In this document: positions 1 through 8,275 of the stretch, in pieces
How the letters are laid out: every line of letters starts with the position of its first letter
Numbering within the stretch: the first letter of the stretch is position 1
Assembly (NCBI GenBank): GCA_964501655.1
Contig: CAZCTN010000014.1
Location: 7,216-71,215 of the forward strand
Length of the DNA: 64,000 nt
Reading direction: 5' to 3'
DNA from: JAAYJK01 sp964501655
Lineage (GTDB): Bacteria; Bacillota; Syntrophomonadia; Syntrophomonadales; Syntrophomonadaceae
The notes under the pieces: model-generated
Told to the model about the DNA's origin: nothing
Databases searched by the model: none
Seen by the model: only the letters and a program-made list of their open reading frames with translations
Position numbers and translations under genes: made by a program

Positions 1-1
1 G

Positions 2-103
2 AGACAGAAGTCATTTCAGGAATGTTGGTCTGCCATTGAGGTATCGGGCTGTATGACACTTGCGTTGGGCTTAGCTGGAAAAAACTATGTGGATATGCTT
101 TAA
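2..103 (+). CDS. 3' end of an unidentified gene (partial)
   Basis: An open frame enters from the left edge and stops with TAA at 101-103, leaving 33 codons. The visible tail includes the stretch SGCMTLALGLAGKNYVDML. It is too short to assign to a family. It reads like real coding sequence, but that is an inference. It lies about 120 bases upstream of mobB, so it could be a molybdenum-cofactor gene, but nothing in the residues shows that. Confidence 0.3.
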   Translation, partial: RQKSFQECWSAIEVSGCMTLALGLAGKNYVDML

Positions 104-225
104 TTAGATTTATCAGCCAATGGTACTGGGTTGGGGAAAACAAGGTTTCAGCCCAGGCGGTTGACCCTGATTGGGGTATAAGTTCTGGGTGGGCAGTCCA
201 GATTCTTAACTGGGAGTGATGATTA

Positions 226-708
226 ATGAGTAAAATGGCAGGATTTTCTGGATATTCTAATTCCGGTAAAACGACGGTTATTTCGGATTTGATAGGTATT
301 ATGAAAAAACGGGGCCTGAGGGTGGCGGCGGTGAAGCATGCTTCTCATGGCTATCAGGTGGATACACCGGGCAAAGATTCCTGGCAGCATTTTGAGGCTG
401 GTGCTGACCGGGTTGTGCTCATAGGACCGGAATCAATGACCACTCATCAGCGTTGGACCGCAATTCCGCCCTTGCGGGAGATATTTGAGGAAATGACTGA
501 TGTAGATATCGTATTGATTGAAGGCTTTAAACAGCAAATACACCCCCAAATTTTAGTCTATCGAAAGGAAGGCGGGAAGGAAACTGACTATCCCCCCGGC
601 GATTATTCCGCCGTCATATCTGATACAGAACTTCCGCTGGACATTCCTCAATTTGCTTTCAATGAACTGGAAAGAGCAGCAGATTTTATTATCGATTTAT
701 TAAAATAA
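226..708 (+). CDS. mobB: Molybdopterin-guanine dinucleotide biosynthesis protein MobB
   Basis: A 160-residue P-loop GTP-binding protein that assists MobA in attaching GMP to molybdopterin for molybdo- or tungstoenzymes such as formate dehydrogenase. The Walker A loop GYSNSGKT is at residues 9-16, followed by the family's VKHASHGY and DTPGKDSWQHFEAGAD stretches and a Walker-B-like VLIEGFK near residue 98. Length fits the short, unfused MobB family. The ATG start has GGGAG about nine bases upstream. No mobA or moeA follows: the gene ends in a terminator and the next gene is unrelated, so mobB here is either the last gene of an operon or stands alone. Confidence 0.93.
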   Translation: MSKMAGFSGYSNSGKTTVISDLIGIMKKRGLRVAAVKHASHGYQVDTPGKDSWQHFEAGADRVVLIGPESMTTHQRWTAIPPLREIFEEMTDVDIVLIEGFKQQIHPQILVYRKEGGKETDYPPGDYSAVISDTELPLDIPQFAFNELERAADFIIDLLK

Positions 709-739
709 AAGATACTAATGGACGATATTTAACAGCTGA

Positions 740-770
740 CACCTCCCCAATTATCCTGGGAGGTGTTTTT
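740..770 (+). terminator. Rho-independent terminator after mobB
   Basis: The inverted repeat CACCTCCC (740-747) and GGGAGGTG (758-765) forms an eight-pair stem with a ten-base loop and runs directly into five T residues. It closes the mobB transcript. Confidence 0.85.
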
Positions 771-880
771 GCGATATCCTCCATTATTGTCATGCAATAT
801 TCATCTGTCTGAGCAGCAGCAGGAACTTTTTGTATGTTAAGGTAATAAAATGTATCAAAGCTAGAGAAAGGAGATGAATA

Positions 881-1588
881 ATGATGCATCGCAAACTGCT
901 TCATCCCATTGAAGATACCTATATATCACAGTTCTATGCCAATACCAATTTTGGGGGAGTTCCTTATTTGTACACCAACAGATATCAGGGACCATTAGAT
1001 GAATACCAATCACTTATAAAGTTTGATTTGGGCAAGCATGATCACTTCCGACACACTAGGCACAAATTCAGGTCCCAGCTTCGTCTTAAAATATACCGCA
1101 ATGAACTTCCGGTCCCAATAACATTATTTGTATATAAGGTTATCGGACAATGGAGTGAGTTGAATGTTACCTGGAATAACCGGCCAGCGACAGCTCCGGA
1201 ACCGATAGGATCTGCCATTGTACACCCCGGATTTTTTGGCTGGGTAGAAATCAATCTTGATCATTTCAGTGACCATGAAGGCCTGCTGTTAAAATGCCAT
1301 GAGAATTTCGATAGCCTGCTGGGCTTCTTTGCACGCGAATACGTCAATCCAGACTTTTGGCCGCAATTGAAGATATTGTCCGTCGCTGCTGCTGATGAGG
1401 CAGATAAGCCGATAGTAACAGTAACTCCGATAACTGCCTCAGTAGTCCTTTCACCTGATCTGGTCAAAGTGCCTCCTTTCCATGATCACAGGAGAAGGCA
1501 TCGGGGAAGAAAAATTGCCCGGGCCGACAGAAGATGTGACAGGGCTGGCAGAAGAGTAGTTAGAAAAAGAAGGCATCCCATGTGTTAG
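881..1588 (+). CDS. DNRLRE domain-containing protein with basic C-terminal tail
   Basis: A 235-residue protein. Residues ~5-165 match the DNRLRE beta-sandwich pattern of secreted or surface proteins: DTYISQFYANTNFGG near the N-terminus, YQSLIKFDL, then WNNRPATAP and the later LLLKCHE and FFAREY strands. There is no signal peptide or membrane segment. The last ~35 residues are strikingly rich in Arg, His and Lys, suggesting binding to an acidic polymer (inference). ATG pairs at 881 and 884 follow AAAGGAG; either may be used. A second DNRLRE protein is encoded at 4423-5289 on the other strand. Function unknown; a role on the cell or spore surface is a guess from the family. Confidence 0.75.
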   Translation: MMHRKLLHPIEDTYISQFYANTNFGGVPYLYTNRYQGPLDEYQSLIKFDLGKHDHFRHTRHKFRSQLRLKIYRNELPVPITLFVYKVIGQWSELNVTWNNRPATAPEPIGSAIVHPGFFGWVEINLDHFSDHEGLLLKCHENFDSLLGFFAREYVNPDFWPQLKILSVAAADEADKPIVTVTPITASVVLSPDLVKVPPFHDHRRRHRGRKIARADRRCDRAGRRVVRKRRHPMC

Positions 1589-1603
1589 CTGACTATACAA
1601 CCA

Positions 1604-1637
1604 GGCTGGAGCTTACCCTCCAGCCCTTTTTAATTTT
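1604..1637 (+). terminator. Rho-independent terminator after the first DNRLRE gene
   Basis: GGCTGGAG (1604-1611) pairs with CTCCAGCC (1618-1625) around a six-base loop and is followed by a T-rich tract to about 1637. Confidence 0.85.
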
Positions 1638-1743
1638 TTATCTAACTGACGTGTCCATGTCTTGCTGAAAGAACATACGATTTTCCTGGATAACTTATAT
1701 CACGATATTATCACTGATCAACGACACTAAAATAGCTCCGCTC

Positions 1744-1772
1744 TTGTAAATACCTAACCGCCTTGTTATAAT
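1744..1772 (+). promoter_or_regulatory. Probable sigma-A promoter for typA
   Basis: TTGTAA at 1744-1749 and a perfect TATAAT at 1767-1772 are separated by 17 bases. This lies about 70 bases ahead of the typA start and downstream of the previous terminator. Confidence 0.6.
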
Positions 1773-1838
1773 TGCTACGTTGCCCAGATAACAGGGTCAA
1801 ACTGAATGCTAATTGATATAAGATGGAGAGAAGAATAT

Positions 1839-3665
1839 ATGACTAAAAAATCACTGCGTAATATTGCCATAATTGCCCATGTTGATCATGGAAAAACCAC
1901 CCTGGTGGATCAACTGCTGAAGCAATCCGGCTATTTTAGAGTTAACCAGTCGGTGCCGGAGCGGGTGATGGATAGCAACGACCTGGAACGGGAGCGGGGA
2001 ATCACTATCTTATCAAAGAATACCAGTATCATTTACCAGGATACCAAAATAAATATTGTTGATACTCCGGGCCATGCAGATTTTGGCGGTGAGGTAGAAA
2101 GAATCGTAAAAATGGTAGATGGAGTTTTGCTCCTGGTAGATGCCTACGAGGGCCCCATGCCGCAGACTCGTTTTGTGCTGAAAAAAGCCTTGCAGGCAGG
2201 CTTGAAACCACTGGTGGTTATAAATAAAATAGACCGGCAGGGGGTAAGTATCGATAAAGTAAGGGATGAGTTACTGGATCTCTTCATTGATCTGGAAGCG
2301 GACGAAGATCAGCTGGATTTCCCGGTGATAATGACTTCAGCCCGGGATGGATATGCCAAGAGGCACCTGGATGAAGAATCAGACAATATGAAACCGTTGA
2401 TGGATGCTATACTGGAGCACATTCCGGCTCCGGAGGGTTTTGCCCAGGGAGAACTGCAGATGGGCATCTCCTCGATCACCTATGACCCTTATGTAGGTCG
2501 GATTGGGATTGGGAAAATATCCCGGGGGAGTATCAAGAAAGGGCAGGAGTGTGTGCTGTGCAGTTCTGTTTCGGATGAGCAACGGGTCAATAAGATAGGT
2601 GTCATTTATACCTTCGAAGGATTGCAGCGATGTGAGGCGGAAGAAGCAAAGGCCGGAGAAATTATTGCTATCGCCGGGATTGAAAACATCAGTATAGGAG
2701 ATACCATATGTTCCTCCCAGGATATAACTCCCCTGGATTTCGTCAAGATAGATGAACCCACTATTTCCATGAATTTTGTAGTCAATGACAGCCCTATGGC
2801 CGGATTGGAGGGCAGGTATTTGACCAGCCGTCATCTAAGGGATCGCCTTATGAGAGAACTGCTGTCCAATGTTTCATTGCGAGTAGAAGAATTGAGCCCG
2901 GACACCTTCAAAGTTTCGGGTCGGGGAGAACTTCATCTTTCCATCTTGATCGAAACTATGCGGCGGCAGGGCTATGAATTCGCCGTTACCCGTCCCGAGG
3001 TTATCCTTAAGCATGAAGAGGGAGCGGTTTGGGAGCCGGTAGAGGACTTATATGTGGAGGTGCCCGAACTGTATGTAGGTGCGGTGATCGAGAAAGTAAG
3101 CAGCCGTCGGGGCGAGCTGTTGAATATGGTTAATTCCAACAGCGGCACGGTTAAGCTGGAGTTTAAGATACCATCCCGAGGGTTGATCGGACTGCGCTCC
3201 GAATTACTGACTGATACTCGGGGAAATGGTATAATGCATCATGTCTTTTCTGCTTATGCTCCCTATAGGGGAGAGATTGCCGGGCGTACACGAGGATCTC
3301 TGGTGGCATCAGAAAGCGGAACTTCAGTAGCCTATGGTTTGTATAATGCTCAGGATAGAGGTATTCTCTTCCTGGGGCCGGGAACCGAAGTATATGAGGG
3401 TATGATTGTAGGCGAAAACAGCCGCAAAGAAGATATCACTATCAATGTGTGCAAGAAAAAGCATTTGACCAATACCCGCTCGTCAGGAGCAGATGAGGCT
3501 CTGCGCCTGGTTCCGCCGGTGCTCATGAGTTTGGAGCAGTGTCTGGAGTTCATTGCTGATGATGAGTTGCTGGAAGTAACCCCTGCTTCGCTGCGCTTGC
3601 GCAAAATGACTTTGGACAAGGTAAAACGCGAGCGGGCAGCCAAGAATAAAATCCAAGCGGGATGA
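1839..3665 (+). CDS. typA: Ribosome-associated GTPase TypA/BipA
   Basis: A 608-residue translational GTPase related to EF-G that binds the ribosome and supports 50S assembly and growth under stress. The G motifs are clear: G1 AHVDHGKTT at residues 13-21, the switch-I RERGITI, G3 DTPGHADF, G4 NKID and G5 SARDG. They are followed by EF-G-like beta-barrel, alpha-beta and C-terminal TypA domains (GLIGLRSELLT and the GTEVYEGMIVGE region). The ATG at 1839 is chosen over an in-frame ATG 33 bases upstream because GGAGAG sits correctly before it and the protein then starts MTKKSLRNIAIIAHVDHG as in the family. It is monocistronic, with its own promoter. Confidence 0.96.
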   Translation: MTKKSLRNIAIIAHVDHGKTTLVDQLLKQSGYFRVNQSVPERVMDSNDLERERGITILSKNTSIIYQDTKINIVDTPGHADFGGEVERIVKMVDGVLLLVDAYEGPMPQTRFVLKKALQAGLKPLVVINKIDRQGVSIDKVRDELLDLFIDLEADEDQLDFPVIMTSARDGYAKRHLDEESDNMKPLMDAILEHIPAPEGFAQGELQMGISSITYDPYVGRIGIGKISRGSIKKGQECVLCSSVSDEQRVNKIGVIYTFEGLQRCEAEEAKAGEIIAIAGIENISIGDTICSSQDITPLDFVKIDEPTISMNFVVNDSPMAGLEGRYLTSRHLRDRLMRELLSNVSLRVEELSPDTFKVSGRGELHLSILIETMRRQGYEFAVTRPEVILKHEEGAVWEPVEDLYVEVPELYVGAVIEKVSSRRGELLNMVNSNSGTVKLEFKIPSRGLIGLRSELLTDTRGNGIMHHVFSAYAPYRGEIAGRTRGSLVASESGTSVAYGLYNAQDRGILFLGPGTEVYEGMIVGENSRKEDITINVCKKKHLTNTRSSGADEALRLVPPVLMSLEQCLEFIADDELLEVTPASLRLRKMTLDKVKRERAAKNKIQAG

Positions 3666-3797
3666 GCCATCAAGGATTAAGGCTATTATATTATCTTTCC
3701 TTAGTCAGTCCTCATACCAATTCCTACTTGGCATCTTTTTACTTCTGGGGTACTGTCACTTTATTTGCCAGTACCCGGTGCCAGGCTACTTTAAATA

Positions 3798-3842
3798 TCC
3801 AGAAAAATCAAAAGGGTTTAGCGTTCTTCAACCCTAAACCCT
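3798..3842 (-). terminator. Minus-strand terminator of the zinc-ribbon gene
   Basis: AGGGTTTAG (3813-3821) and CTAAACCCT (3834-3842) form a nine-pair stem. Read on the minus strand it is followed by TTTTGATTTTT. It lies just past the stop of the minus-strand zinc-ribbon gene. Confidence 0.75.
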
Positions 3843-3855
3843 GTCGATAGACAAT

Positions 3856-4161
3856 TTATCTGTAGCTGTTGGCCCGTCTAGCCTGGAAACAGTCTCTGCA
3901 GTAAACTGGTCTGTCTCCGGTCGGCTCAAATGGTACGGTGGTCTCTTGACCGCAGGCAGCGCAAACGGTGCTAAACATCTGGCGATCTTCTCTGCCGCGT
4001 GAGTTACCGAAACTGTTGCGCTGTTGCTTGCGTGCTCTTCTGCACGACGGACAACGGCCAGGTTCATTTTCAAAGCCTTTTTCTGCATAAAATGCTTGCT
4101 CGGATGCTGAGAATATGAATTCATTCCCGCAATCTTTACACACTAAATACTTGTCTTCCAT
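3856..4161 (-). CDS. Small zinc-ribbon protein with four CxxC pairs
   Basis: A 101-residue hydrophilic protein with CxxC pairs at residues 8/11 and 37/40, then VCAACG and YCRDC pairs in the second half. This is enough for two zinc ribbons, the pattern of the small CxxC-type zinc-binding proteins common in Clostridia and other bacteria. The middle (about residues 41-60) is very basic, so nucleic-acid or ribosome binding is plausible but inferred. The ATG is preceded by AAGGGAG. A consensus promoter lies ~80 bases upstream and a terminator just past the stop, so the gene appears monocistronic. Confidence 0.8.
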   Translation of the reverse strand: MEDKYLVCKDCGNEFIFSASEQAFYAEKGFENEPGRCPSCRRARKQQRNSFGNSRGREDRQMFSTVCAACGQETTVPFEPTGDRPVYCRDCFQARRANSYR

Positions 4162-4242
4162 GAAATAGTCAACTCCCTTCAGGTATTACTCTTGGACCTT
4201 CGTTACCCGAAAAGGAGTAAGCGTCAAGAACAAGGCACTAAA

Positions 4243-4271
4243 ATCATAATCCAATCAGCTGACATTGTCAA
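4243..4271 (-). promoter_or_regulatory. Sigma-A promoter for the zinc-ribbon gene
   Basis: On the minus strand TTGACA (4271-4266) is followed after 17 bases by TATGAT (4248-4243). This would start a transcript with a leader of about 75 bases ahead of the zinc-ribbon start at 4161. Confidence 0.7.
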
Positions 4272-4349
4272 GTCAAAGCGTCGGAAAAGGGCTAGGAAAT
4301 GACAGAAAAATAACCCGGCAGGCAGTGAGCGGATAACTGACAACCTAAT

Positions 4350-4415
4350 CCGGGTTCTATTCCTCTGCCTCGCTGCAGCGGTGGGTTTAAATTGCTCCAT
4401 AGTTTCTTCCGAAGC
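4350..4415. repeat. Copy of a dispersed GC-rich element
   Basis: Contains GGTTCTATTCC, CTGCC, GCAGCGG, GGGTTTAAATTGCTCC and CAnnTTTCTTCC in the same order as the element at about 14807-14870 and partial copies near 8519-8562 and 50824-50865. This copy lacks the left GGAGCAG arm. It lies just downstream of the second DNRLRE gene. Confidence 0.5.
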
Positions 4416-4422
4416 CTTATAG

Positions 4423-5289
4423 TTATTTGCTCCTGGGGTAAATCAATAATTTCTCCCCGCCTGCCCCCCAGCAGAGTACTCGTGCGTATTCAGCCGCCTC
4501 GGAAGCCGAGAGAGCCAGAGCTTCTCCCGGGTATCCCTGTGGCTGAAGAGAGTGCCAGGGGCCGGCATCAAAGAAAATGGCATCGGCATGATTTTCGAAA
4601 CTCAGCTGTATTTTTACCTTCACCCGGTTGGAACTGGAGGTATTTAGGATCATAAAAGTTGCTATTTTCCGGGGGCCCAGGGCAATCGGACCGGATTCTA
4701 TAATAGAGGTGGCCGGAGGGGCAGGTATTATCAATTCCTGCTTATCTGCTATTTCCAACACTCCATCGATAAACTTAACCGCCAGTTGGGGCCAGGCATC
4801 GCTATTCTGGTACCTGCTGCTCCTGAAGGCCAGCAAATTGTTTTGCTCTTCGCAGCCGACCAGCAGCAGACCATTATTAGCTATAGAGCCGTCATACCAC
4901 CCTCTGACCAAATTACTGACATCAATGGAGTGAATACCGGGTATGGAATTGGATTCAAAGGCAATTGACCCGTCCAGGGATGCACTCAAAGGAGGTTGGT
5001 TCATCCAACTGCTGGCATATTCCATCCACCTGTTAAGTAATCGATGGACACTTACATTTACTATCCCGGATTGGACCTCGTTTCTGTACAGGCTCAGGAG
5101 GAGATCCGCTTTTTCAATAGTACATCCTGGGGGTATGCTGCTCAAGTCGAACTGCAGCAAGGATCTATAACCATCTCCGGTTTGCTGATATTGGCTGACA
5201 AACAAAGCCTGACTGGAAGAAAAGTTGTGATCCGGGTACCAGTTCGAAATATAAGTGTTCTTACAGGCCAGGAAGGTGATGGACGGCAC
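4423..5289 (-). CDS. DNRLRE domain-containing protein with C-terminal DUF6385-like domain
   Basis: A 288-residue protein. The N-terminal ~165 residues repeat the DNRLRE layout of the protein at 881-1588: NTYISNWYPDHNF, YRSLLQFDLSSIPPG, WMNQPPLS, LLLVGCEE and FRSSRYQNSDAWPQL. The last ~100 residues (ATFMILNTSSSNRVKVKIQ through YARVLCWG) form a second beta-rich domain like the DUF6385 domain often fused to DNRLRE; that name is from memory. I chose the GTG at 5289 because AAGGAG lies nine bases before it; an ATG at 5316 is also in frame but has no ribosome-binding site. No signal peptide is seen. Role unknown; a surface or spore-coat part is possible. Confidence 0.72.
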   Translation of the reverse strand: MPSITFLACKNTYISNWYPDHNFSSSQALFVSQYQQTGDGYRSLLQFDLSSIPPGCTIEKADLLLSLYRNEVQSGIVNVSVHRLLNRWMEYASSWMNQPPLSASLDGSIAFESNSIPGIHSIDVSNLVRGWYDGSIANNGLLLVGCEEQNNLLAFRSSRYQNSDAWPQLAVKFIDGVLEIADKQELIIPAPPATSIIESGPIALGPRKIATFMILNTSSSNRVKVKIQLSFENHADAIFFDAGPWHSLQPQGYPGEALALSASEAAEYARVLCWGAGGEKLLIYPRSK

Positions 5290-5517
5290 TGCGATCATCT
5301 CCTTAAAGACATACATTTAATATAAAATATTACAAAAGAGGAAGGAATGTTCATCATTTAGGCCTGGAAGACGCCCAATAGGCTAGAAATATTATGGTAA
5401 ACAGTAACAAATTTTGCAATAAAGCATAAATTATTGTAGGAACTGGCAATAAACACAAACAAAACTAGTAATATTCAATGCTGATGGTAAAACCACAAAA
5501 ATTAGGAGGTATCATTT

Positions 5518-6126
5518 ATGTCACATTACAAAATACCGGAAGAAGATAAACCGGCAGCTGTCTTTCCTCATAGCGGTACAGTCGTTATGAACTGCGGGAC
5601 CGGAAGCGGACTGGCCCTGCCGGTTGAAAAAAGAGGCGGGAAGTGCGTCAGTCAGCCCTCCCTGGTAGCCGGGACGGTAAGCCTTAACAGCCGGGGCTTG
5701 ATTTGTCCCACGATTAAAGTCGACTTTTCCAGTATGATTAATTTCAAGGTCGAGAGCAGAGAAGGAGAATACCTGATTCGGCTGATTTTCCAATTGAGCA
5801 GGGCCTGTGACGGCGGGCAGAAGATTCCCCTGGGCACCTGGGTCTATGAAAAGGAAGTAGATATAGAACGCCGCAGGAAATTCCCGGTCAATAACGTAGC
5901 ACCGGCTCAGGCTTCCGGCCCTGGCCCTTCTATTTGTCGTAGGGATGTGGATATGGAATTCAAGGAGTCTTTTGGTTTTACCTGGTGCGGGTGCTGTGAT
6001 TGCCCCGATTGCTGCCAGTATATTGTAGAGATAATAGATATTGATACTGATGACATCAGCTGTTTATCTCTTACCAATGTGGGAATCAATGCAATAGCTT
6101 CCGGTGCCTGTCCTGCTCGCTGCTAA
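5518..6126 (+). CDS. Cys-rich DUF4489-like protein
   Basis: A 202-residue protein with no membrane segment. A central block CPTIKVDFSSMINF ... LIRLIFQLSRACDGG is followed by a Cys cluster (residues ~161-170, CGCCDCPDCC) and a C-terminal IASGACPA. The same order occurs in the 202-residue protein at 8722-9330, so the two are paralogs. The layout matches my recollection of DUF4489 of Clostridia; I cannot confirm it. GGAGG precedes the ATG. A terminator follows, so it is a one-gene unit. It is divergent from the DNRLRE gene. Function unknown; the clustered Cys could bind metal or form disulfides in a structural layer. Confidence 0.68.
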   Translation: MSHYKIPEEDKPAAVFPHSGTVVMNCGTGSGLALPVEKRGGKCVSQPSLVAGTVSLNSRGLICPTIKVDFSSMINFKVESREGEYLIRLIFQLSRACDGGQKIPLGTWVYEKEVDIERRRKFPVNNVAPAQASGPGPSICRRDVDMEFKESFGFTWCGCCDCPDCCQYIVEIIDIDTDDISCLSLTNVGINAIASGACPARC

Positions 6127-6170
6127 ATCAGCATAAAAAGCGCCTGATCTTCAAGAAAAGCGCAGGAGAA

Positions 6171-6205
6171 GCAACCCGCAGAGATGTTTTGCGGGTTGCT
6201 TTTTG
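6171..6205 (+). terminator. Rho-independent terminator after the first DUF4489-like gene
   Basis: A perfect ten-base stem, GCAACCCGCA (6171-6180) with TGCGGGTTGC (6190-6199), followed by TTTTT. Confidence 0.9.
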
Positions 6206-6368
6206 GGTATATATCAACCGACTGTAATTGGTGTATTTCATGACTATCCTCAGATAATAAATAAATTAAACTGCTTATAGTCAGATTTTGTGATAGAATA
6301 TATCCTAGTGAAAAAATATCTTGGTATCTAGTACAAGCTTAATAACATGAAACAGGAGAGTAGTTAAG

Positions 6369-6857
6369 TTGAGAGGAGATCACATCAGGGTTTTTCGGTA
6401 CTTCTATTACCATCATGCAATCGATATGGGGGATGGGACCTGTATACATTTTACCGGAGAACCTTTTAAAAAGTTTGATTCATATATTCGCAGGACAAAC
6501 ATGGATGTGTTTCTAAAAGGCGGAACCAAAAAGGCAGTTGCCTACCATGACTGCAAAGATCCGGATGAAGTAGTTAACACCGCCTTATCCTACGTTGGAA
6601 TGGCTGGCTATCATTTACTATGGAATAACTGTTATCGTTTTGCCCGTTACTGTAAAACCGGTATACCCATGCCCATGAAATTTCATGAACTCAATCAAAA
6701 AGCCGCTTCGGTTACCGGGTTTAGCCCCCTGATGGTAGGACCATCCCGGTGCCAACCTGAAATGAGTGTCAGCACCTTAAGCGCCCAGCTGTACATGGCT
6801 ATCGAGAGCATTAAGAACCTGAACCGGTCGTTAACCCATAAAATATTCAAAAAGTAA
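6369..6857 (+). CDS. LRAT (NlpC/P60-superfamily) domain protein
   Basis: A 162-residue protein matching the lecithin:retinol acyltransferase-like fold. The start GDHIRVFRYFYYHHAIDMGDG carries the family's first histidines, and NNCYRFARYCKTG (about residues 94-106) carries the catalytic Cys. Bacterial members are thiol acyltransferases or hydrolases of mostly unknown substrate, so lipid or peptide modification is an inference. TTG at 6369 is used because CAGGAG precedes it and the domain begins at once. No signal peptide or membrane helix. It sits alone among small surface-type genes and ends in a hairpin terminator. Confidence 0.75.
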   Translation: MRGDHIRVFRYFYYHHAIDMGDGTCIHFTGEPFKKFDSYIRRTNMDVFLKGGTKKAVAYHDCKDPDEVVNTALSYVGMAGYHLLWNNCYRFARYCKTGIPMPMKFHELNQKAASVTGFSPLMVGPSRCQPEMSVSTLSAQLYMAIESIKNLNRSLTHKIFKK

Positions 6858-6930
6858 AATATGGGATAAGAGCAAAGTTTTCTGTTGGGGTCCTTCATCA
6901 CCGGGAAATTATCCTCTTGTCCCATAAAAT

Positions 6931-6972
6931 AAACCGGTAGCGAAGCTGTATGAGTTAGCTATCGGTTTTTAA
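6931..6972 (+). terminator. Terminator after the LRAT-like gene
   Basis: AAACCGGTAGC (6931-6941) pairs with GCTATCGGTTT (6958-6968), with one G-U pair, and ends in a short T run. Confidence 0.7.
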
Positions 6973-7198
6973 TTGTGAATTTGCAGGTGGGCCCTTGGGC
7001 TTATACATTAAATACGCTTATTTTAGCCTTTTGACATTTCTGGCACTCTTTCCGGGTTATCATCTGAGGTGAGTATATCAAGTAACACGTGCCGAAGTCA
7101 GAGCCAGGGATAGCTTGCGCGAATCAGTCTGAAAAGGCGAATAAAATGATTCGTCCGCAGATAACCGGTATTGCTGCAGCGTCAAGAAGTGAAGGAGA

Positions 7199-7228
7199 TT
7201 GACACCAAGCTTAAAACTATTGTACAAT
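7199..7228 (+). promoter_or_regulatory. Promoter of tRNA-Leu
   Basis: TTGACA at 7199-7204 and TACAAT at 7223-7228 are spaced by 18 bases, and the tRNA starts about 30 bases later. Confidence 0.75.
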
Positions 7229-7259
7229 AACCTGTGTTGGGAACGACAACACTACTTGT

Positions 7260-7344
7260 GTCGGAGTGGTGGAACCGGCAGACACGTACGTTTGAGGGGC
7301 GTATCCGTAACTGGGTGCGGGTTCAAGTCCCGCCTCCGACACCA
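7260..7344 (+). tRNA. tRNA-Leu (anticodon GAG)
   Basis: The acceptor stem GTCGGAG pairs with CTCCGAC. The anticodon stem TACGT/GCGTA frames the loop TTGAGGG, giving anticodon GAG, which reads CUC and CUU. A long variable arm of about 13 bases is typical of a class II tRNA. The T arm GCGGG-TTCAAGT-CCCGC is standard and the 3' CCA is encoded (7342-7344). It is a single tRNA with its own promoter and a terminator, not part of a tRNA array. Confidence 0.96.
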
Positions 7345-7395
7345 TGATTAGGCGCACCAGGCAACTGGATTCTTAATAAAAGACCGTTAGGTAAG

Positions 7396-7432
7396 ATAGT
7401 GGCTGAGATAATGTTTTCAGCTACTATTTTTA
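7396..7432 (+). terminator. Terminator after tRNA-Leu
   Basis: ATAGTGGCTGA (7396-7406) pairs with TCAGCTACTAT (7417-7427), with one G-U pair, followed by TTTTTAT. Confidence 0.8.
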
Positions 7433-7461
7433 TGCGCCAATGCCAAGGCGTATAAAGAAAA

Positions 7462-7485
7462 GCCGGCTTTGGCCGGCCTTTTTTT
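7462..7485. terminator. Second GC-rich hairpin, possibly bidirectional
   Basis: GCCGGC (7462-7467), a four-base loop and GCCGGC (7472-7477) are followed by seven T on the plus strand. On the minus strand the hairpin is followed by CTTTTCTTT, so it may also end the class II aldolase transcript. Confidence 0.65.
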
Positions 7486-7597
7486 ATTTATCGGCTAGGC
7501 TTACTTCTAGATTCATCTCTGATAATCCCAAATTGTCAGTTATTGTACCTGCCACTAAGACAGATTCCGATGGAATCTCAGCAATTATGAGATCTTT

Positions 7598-8275
7598 TTA
7601 TGATTGCCTTTTTCGTTCTATTTCCTGGTCCTGTTTTTCATAGAGCATCTTACATAAACGGGCAACAACTGAATCGGACAACTTGGTGATTGGGCGTCCA
7701 CTTGTAAGAGCATAATAATAGGTGCGAGCAATCTTTTCCAGAAGCTCTACATTGCGATAGGCATTTTCAATTGACATCCCCAGGCTGAGTGCTCCATGGT
7801 TTTGAATAATATAACAGTTGCAGCGGTTACTCAAGCGGGAGGACATGTTCTGCGATAACTGATGACTGCCGGACAGGGCATAAGGGATGATATCAATAAT
7901 ATGCCCGGCATTTAAGGTTACTTCATCAAAAAGAGATGGAATGGGTTCATTGATTAAAGCGAATATGCTGGCATATACTTGATGAGTATGAATGATGGCA
8001 TTCACATCACGTCGCTGTTTATAAATTTCTATATGCATTTCAGTTTCCAGGGAAGGCTTATATTTTCCCTCCAGAATATTCATTTCAAAGTCTACTATGC
8101 AGATGTCATCGACGTGAATACCAAAGTAGTCCATGCTGGTTGGAGTTATCGCAATAACATTTTCTCCTTCGATCAATATGGATATATTGCCGCCGGTGCC
8201 GATAGTGTAGCCTTTCTGCGATAGACGCTGGCTGTATTGTAAAACTGATTCTTTGTAAGCTTGATACTTACTCAA
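7598..8275 (-). CDS. Class II aldolase/adducin family protein (L-fuculose-phosphate aldolase-like)
   Basis: A 225-residue zinc-dependent aldolase-fold protein. GTGGNIS (26-32) is the phosphate-binding loop; the catalytic Glu lies in PSLETEMH (E77, with H81 four residues on as in FucA); zinc ligands are H96 and H98 in IIHTH, plus the His of QNHGA near residue 157. Family members cleave sugar phosphates such as fuculose-1-phosphate or ribulose-5-phosphate, or act as dehydratases in methionine salvage; the substrate cannot be told here. No sugar kinase or isomerase is adjacent. The ATG at 8275 starts the family motif at the expected distance. It is transcribed alone. Confidence 0.85.
   Translation of the reverse strand: MSKYQAYKESVLQYSQRLSQKGYTIGTGGNISILIEGENVIAITPTSMDYFGIHVDDICIVDFEMNILEGKYKPSLETEMHIEIYKQRRDVNAIIHTHQVYASIFALINEPIPSLFDEVTLNAGHIIDIIPYALSGSHQLSQNMSSRLSNRCNCYIIQNHGALSLGMSIENAYRNVELLEKIARTYYYALTSGRPITKLSDSVVARLCKMLYEKQDQEIERKRQS

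Noticed and set aside
120..225. Molybdenum or tungsten cofactor riboswitch ahead of mobB
   Set aside because: I could not find the conserved motif elements; only some G-rich pairing is visible.
3662..3850. A 62-codon plus-strand frame after typA
   Set aside because: No ribosome-binding site, overlaps the typA stop and is built from repeat-like and terminator text.
4392..5325. Plus-strand open frames opposite the second DNRLRE gene
   Set aside because: They mirror the minus-strand gene, have no good starts and no family likeness.
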